NCBI RefSeq assembly: GCF_028769735.1
Contig: NC_088171.1
Location: 134,463,033 to 134,527,032 of the forward strand
Length of the DNA: 64,000 bases
Reading direction: 5' to 3'
DNA from: Zonotrichia leucophrys gambelii
Taxonomy: Eukaryota > Chordata > Aves > Passeriformes > Passerellidae
The translations under genes and the position numbers were made by a program. Below are positions 1 to 13,534 of the stretch, piece by piece (the stretch's first letter is position 1; each line of letters opens with the position of its first letter). The notes under the pieces are model-generated. The model ran no database searches. It worked only from the letters and a program-made list of their open reading frames with translations, and was not told where the DNA came from.

Positions 1-873
1 GTGCTTTGGAATGCATGGAAGAAGACAGAATTGTAATCAGAGGAAATAAATGCATGTGACAGAGGATGTAATCCTCATCAGTTGCAGAGTTACAATGAAT
101 GAACATCACAGCTATAAACAATTAGAACTTCAGTAAAACACTGTAAGGTGATTGATGGGCTATTAGCAATGCCAGCTGTCATGAGCTAATCCACATTAAA
201 CTCTGCATCCCCACATTGCTATTAAATGCAATAAAGGTGAGACACATGACCTTTCATTTCCAGCTAGGAATACTATTCTTATAAAACAAAATATTTTATG
301 TTTACAAACAGGGGAACTGATAAATACAAATGTAATCTTCACAGCTCCATCTATCAAACCAGACAACAGACTGCTCTCCTGCTACATAGTGTGAATGTCC
401 CACATTAGCAGTAATTTTCTGGTAGTGGTAGGTGTTCAGGACCTCACAAAAGAAAAAAAAACGGTATCACTGTAGTAATTCCATTCTTCCATGTCCCCTC
501 TGGCCCTTTTTTATATCTGCTCCTCTATCAGAGGAACACCCAGCTCACAGCCTATTCAAGTCCACACAGAGCAAAGTCATTTGAGAAGCGTCTCTTGTGT
601 ACCTCAGGAACACATTGGACTTTGGTTCCTCTCTGCCAGTGCTAAAAAACAAAGAACTAGTGATCACACTCAGGCAGAGGCTTTATGTTTTCAGAGGCAG
701 ACATCCACTCTGAAAGTCACAATGTGGATGTAGAGAAGGTTCAAATAGCAAGTAAGCTGAAGAGTAATCAGAAATTTTATGTTGACTCTAAGTTGAGAGC
801 AGAGATATGATGCATTAGAAAAAGCACTCTAAGGATACATTTTTTCTAACAACTAAATTGTGGCTAGCAACAA
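1..873. other. Intergenic, no recognisable feature
   Basis: AT-rich single-copy-looking sequence. The frame at 491-733 has no recognisable domain and no splice context, so I treat it as chance. I see no repeat boundary until the CR1 fragment that starts near 874. Confidence 0.6.
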
Positions 874-1354
874 TATTGAGATGCTGGAGTGTACCCAGGG
901 GAGGACAATGAAGCTGTTGAAAGCTTTGGAGCACAAGTTTTAAGAATAGTGGCTGAGGAATCTGGGGTATTTTTCGTGGAGAAAAGGAGGGTTGGGGTGT
1001 CTTTGTCTCCCTCTACAACTGCCTGAAAGGATGTTGTAGCCAAGTGGGGGGCAGCCTCTTCTCCCAGGTAACAAGGGACAGGACAAGAAGAAAGGTTCTC
1101 AAGTCTCACAGGGGGAGGATTAGATTGGATATAGGGAAAAATTTCTTTATTGAAACAGTTGTCAAGTACTTGAATGGGCTGCCCAGGGAAGTGGAGCAAT
1201 CCACCTCTGGAATTGTTCAAAAGATGTGTGGTTGTGGTAGTTGGGAATATGGCTTTGTGGTAAATACAGTGATGTCAGGTTAGCAGTTGGACCTGATGAT
1301 CTTAGAGGTATTTTTCAACCTTAATTATGCCATGATTCTGTGACTCTATGACTG
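874..1354 (+). mobile_element. CR1 LINE 3' fragment
   Basis: 5'-truncated non-LTR retrotransposon. The sequence follows the well-known 3' end of avian CR1: 'gctggagtgtacccagggg', then the 'ctacaactgcctgaaagga' block, 'cccaggtaacaagggacagg', 'ttagattggatatagggaaa', 'gggctgcccagggaagtgga', and a tail ending 'ttctgtgactctatgactg'. The first block encodes the last part of ORF2 and the rest is 3' UTR. Both strands show short open frames here; they are element translations, not host genes. Divergence from the remembered consensus is moderate, so this is an old copy. The 5' edge is uncertain by about 10 bases. Confidence 0.92.
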
Positions 1355-4300
1355 TTAGTCTGTGTCTGCACTGAAGCAATTACTCCAACCTCCATATCAA
1401 TCGTATCCAGCCCTATGCACAAAATTATCCCCCCAAACAGGCCTGTAACACTTGGTTCTTCTGAAAGTACTGCCCAACTCTAACTTCTAAAAGGTGGCTA
1501 GAAATTGTTTCTAAGGATACTGTCTGACCTGAGCAAGAAATAGGTCAGGGGCCATAGTGGCTGCTTTACAGAGCAGGCAGTGGAAAAAATGCATATAAAT
1601 TGCACCACATTTTTTCCATGTAAATATAGCAATCTTTTCTAGATCAGATTTCTCCCAAGTCCCTCAACTCTCCCCTATTCCCACACAAAATATTTCTTGT
1701 TTTCCTCTTATACCTATGGCAATATTCAGTCATTCCCTCCGGCTCTTTTGCACATTCCTTAACTCCTTTATGTTTCATTTAAATCTCAACCAAGTGCTAG
1801 AAATTTTACTAAAAGCTTCCTTAAGACTCAAGAAAGACTGTTTTTGTCACTGACCTAGAAAAAATTGTCTGAAATTCTGCTCTAGCTAAAAAAATGGATG
1901 TGTAAAACTTCAAGAAGTTTTCAGAATCAAGAGATGTCCAAGGCATAAACAGAAAGATTTATTTTTCAGGACAGCACTCTACAGTACTCTCTTTACTATG
2001 TTTCATCTTACATTAGGAGCTAACAGTAACTGGACATTTAGCAGAATAATTCCTTAAATTTATGGAGTGTTAGAGGAATTTCCTACGTGAAGTGTCAGAA
2101 ATAGTACAAATATCGCAAAAAAAGGTAAATAACGTGGTAAGGAAAATATCCATTTTTTACATTGCCAAAGATATTTTCATATTTACAGTTATCCAAGAAA
2201 GGCCATATTTTACATGTATCTTCAATGGAACCTTAATCTCACTGTAATATATGGGATCTTTGCTATTAACTTCTGGGTGGGTCAAGATTTTTGCGACATA
2301 CCTTATTGTCTATCTTACTAGTGGAAAACAATGTATACAAAGAGGATTTTAAGAACATCTTATAGTTTAAAATAATAGAAAAGTGATAGAAAAATTGAGC
2401 TGAATGCCAAAAGAGGGTCATTAAACGAAGTATTGTACATGCTTCTAAAACCACAGGCAAAATATGTGATGCAGACCACTATGAATCTATACAAGCACTG
2501 TCTATAAGAGTCTTGTAGGTATATAATTCTTCCATATGGGAATGTAACAAACCAGAGACAACATGGAATCACTGTCATTGGAGTATAAAGCACAACAGCA
2601 AAACTCTTAGAGCAGCTCAGCCCCACTTTGAACTTAGGTTTGCTTTGAGCAGGACCTCCAGAGTTCCCTTCAAACCTTTTTGTTTTAGGTTTATGTCCTG
2701 GGGTGACATTTTGTTTTATTATGACTATTCTAATTTCAATGTAGGCAATGTCCAGATTTAATAAAGCACAACTGTTAATTATCTTCCACTCTTTAAAAAG
2801 CTTACCTGCTTTTCGTAACTTTTAAAAATTGATCCCAACAACATGACCTTTAGACACCAAAATCAAATCAAGACAGCTTGGTGGAGTCATTCAAATAAAT
2901 TTCTCATTTATTCTAGAAATGTTGTTAATTCTGAGATTTCATGTGACAGTAGGTATCTCCACAGATGCTGAACAGGTGATTTTTGACCAGAGCAGAGCCA
3001 TGTTTTGCAGGCAAAAAAATACTCTTACAAGACGAAATTGTAGACATGATCTAACAAATTCAGAGAATATTATGGGCTCATATTTCTAGAAAATGTACAT
3101 ATAAAAATTACCAAAAAATAAAATAAAGAAATGAAGGAAATTTTCATATAATAATTTTTTTGTCAGTTTGCTGAATTCCACTGGAAGAGGTGCATTTTGC
3201 CAGGGGTAAATTTTGCCCTTTGTGCTTAAAATAATTGAGGGCCCAAAAAAGAACCAGATGAAAACAGTGGGAGAATGAGCGCTGCACTAAGGTCAGGCAT
3301 CTGAAACCAGTAACTTTCAAGCTCTCTTACAAAAATCTAGAAACTTCATTGCTTAAAAATATGCCTTGCAAGTGTTATCCCCTTTCTTAACCTAGTTTGG
3401 GGTGTCTTGTTCTCTGAGAGAACTATTCAACTTAAAGCACTTCTGATCATGTAAAAAAATCCCAGTTTGATATATGACAAGATTCTTAATCTTTCTGCAC
3501 CAAGAAGGAAGGTTATCCTGCAAAGTAATTTTCCCTGTCATGAGCTAGGAAAATAGGAAGTCAGCTGAGAAAATCCTTTAAATGACCTTGCAGTATTGAG
3601 CTGCCACATCCCATTTCTGGAGATTTTTCTGTACATTAAAAGGCTTCCTTGGTGTGTAAGAAGACCAGTGATATACACAGCAGAATGGAGGATTAAAAGC
3701 TAGAGGGATATCACTGGGATAGGAGTAGACATGAGAAAGCTATATTTGGATAAGTTGGAAGAATAAGAATGTTGCTCTTTTTTTGTTTGTTGTTTTTTTT
3801 TAGCAGAACTCTTAAAAAATCTTTATTAGAGTTGTTTGCAAAATAGGTTTCTAGATAATAAAGTTGCACATTATTTCAACATAGAAGAAACTGCTCCTAT
3901 AAAAGTGGGCTTTGTAAAAGTACTTTATAAAAAGTCTTCTAAATTATATAAGCAGAAATGAGCATCAGCGGGGCAAAACCTTAGGTAAGCCTGGCATATT
4001 ACAATGCTGCCTCACATGGTTTCAGTTCAACATCTGCTGCATTCCACTGGCAGCATCATGTAAACAGGAAAATAGCTTGCTTCCACTTGCACTAAAAGGC
4101 TACTTAGTTATGTAATCTGGAGAGTATATTGCCACATTAGTTGCCTTCTGTCAAATGTTTTAATTTAGTGAAGCTAAAAGTGACCTAAAGAATATTTTAA
4201 AATGTATTCATTTATGGGACTGTATCGTTTCAATATTTTAATTTATGCAACAGTACCATTTCTATACAATAGGAATCTGTAATGATAATAAAATAATTTT

Positions 4301-7211
4301 TATTTACTTTTCACTTCAATATACTTGCTAGAATTTTTGTCACAAAAAATAATGAAAGGTAGATTTGAGTAAAAGAAGAACAATCTAGGACCATGGGTAA
4401 TAAAAAACACCTCACATTTCCTTACCAGATAATTTTTATTGTTTTGTTCTGATGAAGATCATGAACCTCTACTGAGGGTTGGAACATTGCTGGTTTCAGA
4501 CCATGTTTCAGCCTTCTCCAGACAGAACCAGAGCTGTCCAGGACCAAAGGACAGGCACAACCTCAGTGCACACCACCATGGACTCTGCATGCAGGAAATA
4601 TACTTAGCTGAGAGGATGAGCAAGACTCTGCCTGCAATTTCAAGCATAAACTAGAATAGATGAAGGGAAAATAATTTCCTATCATACTGCTGTGGTAGTC
4701 TAAGGAAAGTGAGAGCAAAGAAGCACATTTCAAAATTAAGAGTTGAAAAGACTTTTCCATTTAATCAGATATTTTATTCCTTACCATATAACTACTGAAT
4801 TTATAGCACATGATATGAAAGCAACCAACACTTCTCTCAGTCAAAGACAAATTACTGGACTATGCAAACCACTGTTGCAGAACAAGTTGGCAGTTTTCAC
4901 CCTGCCATACTTTGGGTAAGCGTGACTCAACAAATTCCTTGTGCAATTTCCCTTAGATATTGAACTTTCATTTCATGCCTCAGCAGACCTGTCACAAGGC
5001 CCAATACTGAGTCTTGTGCTAGAGAGTCTGTTGAAAAACAAGGAAGGGATTCAGCTGACATGGAAAACTGTGCCATCAGGAGAAGCTTCCCCAGTATGTG
5101 ACCAACAGCATGTGGGGCAGCAAGGACTCTATGCCACTAGGATGTGTATGAGAGGGATACAGGTATACAGCTTGTGGGGCTGGGTGGGGAGCAGGTGGGA
5201 AGAGAACAGGCAAGTTTCTTGGCAAGTCATTTTTACAAGACATTGCTTTCTAAAATAGAGATTGCTCACTGCTAGACATACTGATTTTCTATTATCGTTA
5301 CATGCTGTGCAGGTTTAATATGAATCTTAGTAATTCATAGTTGCAAAAACTGCTTAGGGGTCCTTGAACAATAGCTTCTGTGGAAATACACGTAACTGGT
5401 CATTGATATATTCAATTAACAATTGCTGTAACTGGTGTCTGAATTGCAGCAGAGCCAACAAGCCTCAAGCAGAGACTGCAGTCTGTACAGAGAAAGCCTT
5501 TTAGGAGACAGGGTGTCAGGTGTCAGCACATCTTTATCAATAAAGTTTTCAATGAAAAAGGTGAAAATTACTACAGACTTAGGAAGTGACTCATTTGAAA
5601 GAGATCTACAGGTGAGTGGCCACATTAGACCCAAAGACTGAGCAGGGTAAATTAGAGAGTACTGCTCTCAAAGGGGCACCAAAGAAAAGACACTCCAAGT
5701 CTCCAGGGCTGAGAACCTGCAGTAAACATTAAAAAAGTGTTTGTTTTAATGTTTCCCTCAAGTTTTATTCTGGAGAATAAAATTGTGCCTAAACCCAAAC
5801 TCTCACACTACTTTCTTTCAGGGCTGGGAAAGGCTGATTGCTTTCACATCAATAAACGATGTTTTCTAGGGCCTGTAAAAACACAACAAATAAAGCCCAT
5901 CTTCTTCCCTCCAGATCTTACCATTTGCAGGTACAAGTCCTCCCTTGTAGCTGATCTGTTCAAGTACCTACACTATCCAAAATAAACTTTCCCATTTCCA
6001 GACAACTGTAAATATCCACTGAAGAAAGAGTAGATTTTTAAAAACATTAATTCCAACTTACATCACAGAAAATTTAGATAATAGCCCATTAGTTCTAGAC
6101 TAAACATACACCAGCCATATTTTAAACTCAAAATTCATGTCAGCAAGTAGAAATGGAGTGGACACTAATTACAGGAGGTATTCATTACCTGTAACATTGC
6201 AGACTACACACATTCTTTTAGACAAGTTGAAACTATGTACCGTCTAAAACTGAACTCCAAAGAAAACTTTTTGGAATTTGAATATATATCATAGGTAAAT
6301 AGATGGAAAAAGCATGTTAGGAGAGGAGGCAATTCACCCAAATAACACTTTAGAGAAAAATATTTGATTTCTGCTGTATTCTGCATTTTTCCATGCACAA
6401 ATATGGATGTATTCATGAATATGTAAATTTCTGGTACTAGGTTGGATCATACTGTGATACTGGCACATAATTAGGAGCTCATCACTAATGATTTATGAGC
6501 TGATGCCACACTATTAGCATTTAGAAATAAAACTACCACAAATAACCTTTTACTTATACTTTATCAGGGCTATTCCTAATAGTAGCCACATTATTGAACA
6601 TCTACAGGAAAAACATTAGGTCTTCCTTCCAAAAGGAAAATGATGTTCATAAAACTCACAGGATGTGGGTATTTTCTGTAGGGGGAAAAGAAAGCATTGG
6701 TGAAGATTTGAAAAAAAACCCAACAAACCAAACAAAAAACCCCAGGAAAATAGTTCCTTAGTTTAGAGACACAATGTAACATTGACATAACCAGTACAAT
6801 AAATAGCAATTATTAAATTTAAAAAATTTAAGAAAGTCTCAGAAAGAAAAGAAAAAAAAAAGAAAAATAGGAACAAAAGATACAGCAAGTGCTATAAAAG
6901 CAAAAATCTCCTACTTAGTATTGTACAAATCCCTCCAGATAAAGGTTTAATTTCAGTTGAGAAAAGTGTATTTTTTTTCACTTTTAGACCTTCTCCATTA
7001 CTTCTTTTTCTATATAGATAAAATTCAGCCTGGGAAAGAGTAGGCTTGGAGGGAAACCTGTCCATGTATATAATAAATACTTGGTGGAAGGGAGTGATGA
7101 AGAGGGAGCCTGACTTTCTCAATAGTGCCAATTGACAGAAGAAGAGATGATGGAGACAAACAAAAAAGAAAACACACAAAAACATTACATTCCATCTGAA
7201 CACAAGCAAGC
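1355..7211. other. Intergenic desert, short low-complexity tracts only
   Basis: No gene found in nearly 6 kb. All frames are short and overlap on both strands without coding texture. There is a T-rich tract at about 3776-3802 and an A-rich tract of the CCAAA type at about 6710-6743. No further repeat family is recognisable. Confidence 0.6.
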
Positions 7212-7388
7212 AGGGTTTTTTTACAGTGATAGTGGTAAAACACGGGCATGGAGAGGTTGTGAATTCTCCCTCTGTGGAGATGCTCAGAACCTGACAGGAG
7301 AGGGTGCTGGGCAAGCTGCTCCAGCAGAGCTATTGCACCAAGTGATCTTAAGAGGTCTCTTCATATTTAAAGGATTCTTCTGTGACAG
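7212..7388 (+). mobile_element. CR1 LINE 3' fragment, diverged
   Basis: A decayed CR1 tail. The order of blocks matches the family: 'ttacagtgatagtggtaaaa', 'gaggttgtgaattctccctc', 'tgtggagatgctcagaacct', 'gtgctgggcaagctgctcca', 'agtgatcttaagaggtctct', and a degraded 'attcttctgtgac' end. The open frame at 7132-7404 runs through it and is not a gene. Confidence 0.75.
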
Positions 7389-9235
7389 AAGAGAGGTCTT
7401 GTGAGGAGACAGAATATCTTTTACTAGGCCTTGTAGGAAAGCTGGAAAACAGCTACTTTGAGCCACATAAACAATATTAAATCTAAGAAGCAGCATCAAA
7501 AAACTAATAGCCATATTGCTCTTAGCTTAATTATCACAATATATTAAATAAAAAAACCCCAGCAGCTACCATTCACAAAGCCAAAGTTATTGGCAGAGAA
7601 AGAAAACAACTAGCACTAACAAGTTAATGCTTGCACAGCCCAGTGGTAGGGTTGAGCAAGTTCAGTCTCATTATTGCATGCTAAATTATATTGATAAATT
7701 AGCAAGAACATGCAACTGAGATTTTTGACCTTGTTACTCTTAGACTTAATCTGTATTAGTTTTAAACAGTCAGTGCATTTAAGCTTCAGCACTGTCATCT
7801 CTCCCTCTGCGATCTGTTTTCAGTCTGGAATGCCAGGCACGCCCCTGTGGTTTTCCTTAGGTTTCAAAGCCAACCAGCACCTGAGAAGTAAGCTCCTTTA
7901 AAAGAGCAGTCACAGAGTATTGCTGGTTCAGTTGGCCATCGGCACCGTGGAATTATCAACTCAAACTTTATTTTAATCTGTGGCTCATTCTGACAAGATG
8001 AGCACAAAGTAGCTGCTACAAACAATCTTCAAATGCTCAGCTATGGTCAAACTGATATATGGGAGCAAGCTGTCTTGTTTGCCACAGACCAGATACAGAG
8101 AGAAGAAGCAAAGGAAGAAATTAAATTACAGGAGTCTGAACTGACCCTCAGCATGATGATGTAAGGCTTCCTACAGCACTCAGCCTCTGAAAAAAACCCA
8201 AATAACTAATGGGAGACAATCTTACTAGGAATGTGGGAGAAGAGCCAGCTGAAGGAGAGTTCACATTTATGGTGAATGGTACTGAGGTCACTCCTCATTT
8301 ACTACAGGAGATAATGGCTGCAGAGTGACAATGGGTGGAAGAAACATTTAGAAGCTGACAATTGCAACTCTTATCTCCAGATATACCACAAGGCAGTTCC
8401 AGAGGTGATATTCCCCATTTTGAGGAATCTGGTTCCGTGACATTTTCAAGAAATGGAGACATAAGAAAGCACAGTGGAAATTTCCTTCATGACCGACTAT
8501 TTTCACTTATACAATTCATCTACCTGCAGCTGGATGAGAAAGAATGAGATCGTGTTGTCATCTCATTGGTATGCCATCCAGTATATGAGCCTTCACAATG
8601 AAAGACACTATTTCAAAAAGAATACATGTAGACAAAATTCTGCCTTGGCATTAAATTTTAAAATAAAATTAAATATAGGAAAGGACTAATCTCAGGACAG
8701 GTTTTGCTGTGATGGGTGACTGAGGGACTGGGGCATGTGAGCTTTGTGTTAATTTCATGTTTCTAAACTTTCCTATGAGGCATTCTATCAGTAAAAAAAA
8801 TTAAAGGAGTTGCCTGTCTAAACAAGCAAAGTAATTATTTTAAATAACAGACAAAGAAAAGATGATGCTGACTTCATTGTAGCAGAAATCTACAACACCC
8901 AGGTGAAGTCCACTATGTACTAAAACAGTTTTCTAGTTTATATTCTATTTCATGAATGCACAATAATGTTGTGTCCGGTTAAAATTATAATTTATGTGTC
9001 AAAAATCTTGCATTTCATGGATTTTATTGCTGAGAAAAGAAGAAAAAACCTGGTTTTTATGTATGTGACATAGAAAACCAATTTTTTTAAACTGTCCGTG
9101 TGTGAATTGAGGATAAGAGTATCATGAATTTATGCAGGACAGTTTGTCCTTAGAAATCCAAAGCTGTCCACATTGATACTGTAAATGATCGCACTTTTCC
9201 ATAGCATAAAATAGGATTTTTAAATAATTCTGTGA
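7389..9235. other. Intergenic, no recognisable feature
   Basis: No repeat family or coding exon recognised. The stretch at about 7915-8005 is more balanced in base composition and could be conserved non-coding sequence, but nothing in the window itself proves this. Confidence 0.5.
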
Positions 9236-9261
9236 TATCCCTTATCATAGAATAAGGGATA
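9236..9261. repeat. Perfect 10-bp inverted repeat, 6-nt loop
   Basis: TATCCCTTAT at 9236-9245 and its exact reverse complement ATAAGGGATA at 9252-9261, separated by CATAGA. It forms a short AT-rich hairpin with no adjacent transposon ends or gene. Chance is possible in AT-rich DNA, though three consecutive G-C pairs sit in the stem. Confidence 0.8.
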
Positions 9262-9373
9262 ACAATTCTTGTTAGTTGTCACCTACTTTCTGTGTTAGTT
9301 TTTAAATTCTGTTCCTGTACATGTGTGCTGCTTTATTTGTGGTTTTAACCACATCCCACATAATGTGAACACA

Positions 9374-9700
9374 ATCATAGAAACACAGACTGTGTCAGGT
9401 TGAAAAAGACCGTAAGAGCCACTGGGCCCAATCCCCTGCTCCACACAGGACTATGTAAAACTAAACCATATTACTGAAAGCATTGTCCAGACTCTCCTTG
9501 AACTGTCAGGCTTGGTGCCACGACCACTTCCTTGGGGAGACCATTCCAAGATCATCCTCTCAGTGAAGATACATTTCCTAATGTCCAATCTGAACTCCTC
9601 CAGTCACAAATTCTCTCAATTTCCTTGTGGTCACCAGCAATTGAGAGATGAGCAGCTCTGCCTCTGTGATGAGCTACAAACTGATTTCAGCCACTCTTTG
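9374..9700 (-). mobile_element. CR1 LINE 3' fragment, reverse orientation
   Basis: On the plus strand it begins with the reverse complement of the CR1 tail ('atcatagaaacacagactg'), then 'tgtcaggttgaaaaagaccg', 'ttgaactgtcaggcttggtg', 'cgaccacttccttggggaga' and 'tgtccaatctgaactcctcc', all typical of the minus-strand CR1 3' region. Similarity fades after about 9700 and may continue to about 9790. Open frames on both strands here are element-derived. Confidence 0.9.
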
Positions 9701-12700
9701 TAAGTCTGTCCTTCTGACCCCTCAGTGTTTGAGTACAAGGGCTTGTTCTCAAGTGTCTCACATACTGACCCTTTCCACAAGCAATACAGGGAGTATAGTA
9801 GGGTATTGGCCAAATTGATTTTATATCCATATTATTGGTGCTGGAAAGAGCAATCAGATAGACTCACATTTTTTTTCCTTTGGAACTGATTCCAGTAAGA
9901 GTCTTCTTAATTTCTTACTTCAGCAATTTCCTTTTTTTTTCTTTCTTTTATTTTTTCTGACCACCTGTGTCTTTTTCCACTAGAGACTGCTTAAAATAGA
10001 TTTTTTTCCTTTCTGAAATGGATGTGACAGATATTTCTCTTATAAGACAGGAAAAAGTAGAAAACAAAATAAAAAGTAAAGGCACAGCATTGGAGAAACT
10101 GTAGTAGAAAAAGATAGTGAGTTTGGTGCATATGCTCTAATGGGAGAGGATACATCTCTTCTTCTGAATCTTTATTTCTTACTATAGAGTGTCAAAATTG
10201 TCCTTGATAGTTAGACTCTCAGCTCTCTTACTATCTAGCTGCTTACTATTAAGAGTCAAAGTTGTGCACACACAGTGGAATAACTCTCATATAGGATGTT
10301 GTAAAAACCCTAACATCCACCCCAGAATATCCTAAAACTCAAGACTGAAGAATTTAGAATTAAATCTCTATTGCAAATCAAGTGGGAAAAAAATTCTATC
10401 TGGAAAATGAGTCACACACATGCATGTTGACTTAGTTTTCAGGAAATCTTTGCGCTGTTTGCTTGTTTGAAAGTTAGATTGTAACTAAAATGGTGTGATC
10501 CATTGTAAATGGCTGAGTGAAATCACTGTAAGAGTGGCCTGTTCTGGGAAAAGGAAGACCTGGGTTGACAGCAGCTGAAAGCCTGGATTGTCAGGGATTC
10601 TAAAGCCTAAGCAGATGGCATGTATGGAAATGAATTTCCATGGGCTTCAGGGACTCCAGACACTGAGGGATACAGAGGCTGGATCCCCTTGCAATGCTGC
10701 TTTCCTGAGGGCTACAGGGTTTGATGTGTCAGAGAAAGTTGCAGCTACGAACAAAACGTGCTGGTCTGTGATGTGCTGCTGTCACCCAGCACGGCTGATG
10801 CTGCTTTGTAGCAGGCAGCTGTCAGGAGCTTGCACTGCTGGACAGCTGGGAAATCCCTCATAGTGTGGCTCTCCTCATTCAGTGAATGAGCCCTCATTCA
10901 TAGGTATGGTTCTACATGGGTTGTACACCCATCCTTCTAACATTCATCCTCCACGAGAGCACAAGGACCCAGCAATATACTCATGGCAATGAGGATCTAT
11001 GCAAGGAAGATAAAACCAGATCCCAGACAGCTGCTCTAATGCCATACAAGAAAAAGCTCTGGAAGTAATCAATATTGCTTGTAACCAGTTCTATAATTCC
11101 AGGTATTATAAAATTGGTAGGGTATATTATATCAATTGGAATTAATATTAAATACATAAACTAGCAACCTGAGCATGCTCAGCATCTTTCTCCGACTTGG
11201 TGCTAACTGGAAAAAAGATGTTCTAGTTGAGTCCTATTAAACTCGCTTGAAATTCAGAGAAGTCTACCAGAAATACTCTGCAGTTTGCACTGATGTCCAG
11301 ACTGGCTGGTGATTGTTTGATACAGCATGGTATGGGCCAAAACTCAGTCAGAGACAACTAAAACAAGTCAGCACAAAGTCAGTCAGGTTTAAGACCCCAG
11401 AAATGTTCCTTGTAAGTGCACACTTTCTTATGGCCTGTTTGCCTGACATCAGCCAGGAAAGTATTATGGAAAATATGGACATATGAGCTAGATGTTACTG
11501 TATCCATAAGTAACTGCAGAAAATATTGGCAGTGACCTACAGCTCTTGTAAAATCTGAATAATACTCCTTTCTGTCGATAAATTATTTAACCCAACATGA
11601 AACTGAAGGGGAAGAAGGAAAAGAAAACAGGGTAATAAATGTGTGTATATTACACAGTATTAATGCCTATCAAACAGGCATGCATTTAGGTTCAGTCCTT
11701 CAGAATCTGAGCATTGGGCATAGGTGCTTGGACTGAATTCTGGAAAAGACAAAAAAAAAACAATCAACCAAACACCACCACCAAGGTAAAAACAACTCAA
11801 AAAACAACCAACACTCCAAACCCTTAAAAAGTAAACATAAGAATTTGTCACAGATGTACACAAGATTCATTTTTCTGACAAGCTGTTAATAAAAGCTTTG
11901 AAAGAGAAAACAGTTGGCAATTCAAAGTATGAACGACCTTGGCAGAATCAGATTTCAAGTTCAAAGACATTAATAAAAACTATTTTGAAGGGAAAATGAA
12001 TAAAATCTAAAAGAAAATTAAAGAAACTGGAAAACTGTTTCTGGGTGAAATTTTTCACTGACTCGTTTTCTCTGCTTTTCAGAAAGAGATTATTCTATGA
12101 TTATGGGTTTAAAATCTCTTTGGAAAGTCAACTTCACCTGCTTGTGGAACCCCTTTAGTGGAATTCTTGTGGAATCTCCTCAGTGATCACAGAAGGCAAT
12201 AAATGCATAGAAGACAGCAAACATATATTCATCTCATTTCCCAAAAGGGGAAAATTGCATCATAAAAATGGAGAAAGAAAGCTTTTAAAATTATAAATTA
12301 TAGAACAGATATTAATTACATTGAAAATAATAGCAAAAAAGAGAAATTTGGATCACATTCTGACTTTCAAATCGACAGACTGTTTATGTGGCATTTTTCT
12401 TTCTCTGCAAAGGAAAAATGCGAATATTGAAAGTGGAGCATGATCTAAGCCAGAATGGTGATAAAATCTGAATGTGCTAAAGAATGGAAGACCCTGAAAA
12501 AGCCAGACATCACATGTTTTTAGAGGACACTTAGCTAGTGAGGTGAATCTTCCCTGGCAAAACAATCTCATGCAGAATGAGCTGGCATTTGCCTAGAAGT
12601 TTCTACACACTTTCACTCTCCTTCCCAATGAATTTAAGAACAGGTAGTGCTGGCTCAAGGTGCCCTCTCCACCTCTTCTAGAATGCAATAATCCTATTGC

Positions 12701-13486
12701 TGATTACTTTAAACAATATAATATGTATTTTAGATAATATAACCTTAAAAAAATTAATTTCTCCAGAAACTAGCAATTAGATTAATTTTCTGGGAATACC
12801 TCCTCTCCAATTCTATTTTGTTAGCAATCAAACTTACTTTCCCCATCCAGTCATGTCTGAACATCTGTACTGCCAGCCTCAGTGGCAGCTGCAATTCAAA
12901 GCTGTTACCATATGCAACTCCAAGTACCATCTATGCTAGTTGATGGAATATTCTGTTCAAGTACCTTCTGCTCTTTCAGACATTACCTAACTAACATTTT
13001 TTACCTAAATCAGACAAATATCACTTGTCTGACAAGCCTCACGAATTCAGACTTTTTTCAAGTAATTACAAGACAAAAAACCTATTGTAACACACACAGC
13101 CCCCAAGCCACCCTGTCTCACAGACACACAGACACACACATCCCTGGGTAAACTTAATAAGGTAATTTACTTTTTTTTTTAAAGTCTGAAAATGCACGGG
13201 AAAGACCCAGATACTCCTTAGTGGGCAGTATTTGAAAATGCTTTCCCTTTAATTTTCAGCACCTCTATGGGATTCATATCATATGCCCTGGTGTTAGATA
13301 ATGAAACTAGTGCTAGGACTAGTACCATTCCCACAAATCACAAGGGTGCTAAGGAGATAAGTCCCTCAGCTTAAATTATCTTTCTTGTAAAGTAGAAAAT
13401 ATATTGTTCTCAGGAGCATCAATTACAATTGCTACATGTTCTTTATACTAGGAATGAATGTTTTCAAGAAGGCAATCAGAGAGAGT
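9701..13486. other. Intergenic; A/C-rich tract at 11750-11820
   Basis: No gene recognised. The stretch at 10588-10863 is open for 91 codons on the plus strand and is GC-richer than its surroundings, but it shows no known domain, no start context of note and no splice signals that I can defend. An A/C-rich low-complexity tract of CAACC/CCAAA type lies at 11750-11820. Confidence 0.5.
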
Positions 13487-13534
13487 TTTCTTTATATTTA
13501 CCACTCAACATTTCTTTATATTTACCACTCAACA
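13487..13534. repeat. Tandem duplication, 24 bp x 2
   Basis: The 24-base unit beginning TTTCTTTATATTTACCACTC occurs twice with no mismatch, at 13487-13510 and 13511-13534. Perfect identity in otherwise unconstrained DNA indicates a recent slippage or local duplication and a likely length polymorphism. Confidence 0.93.
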
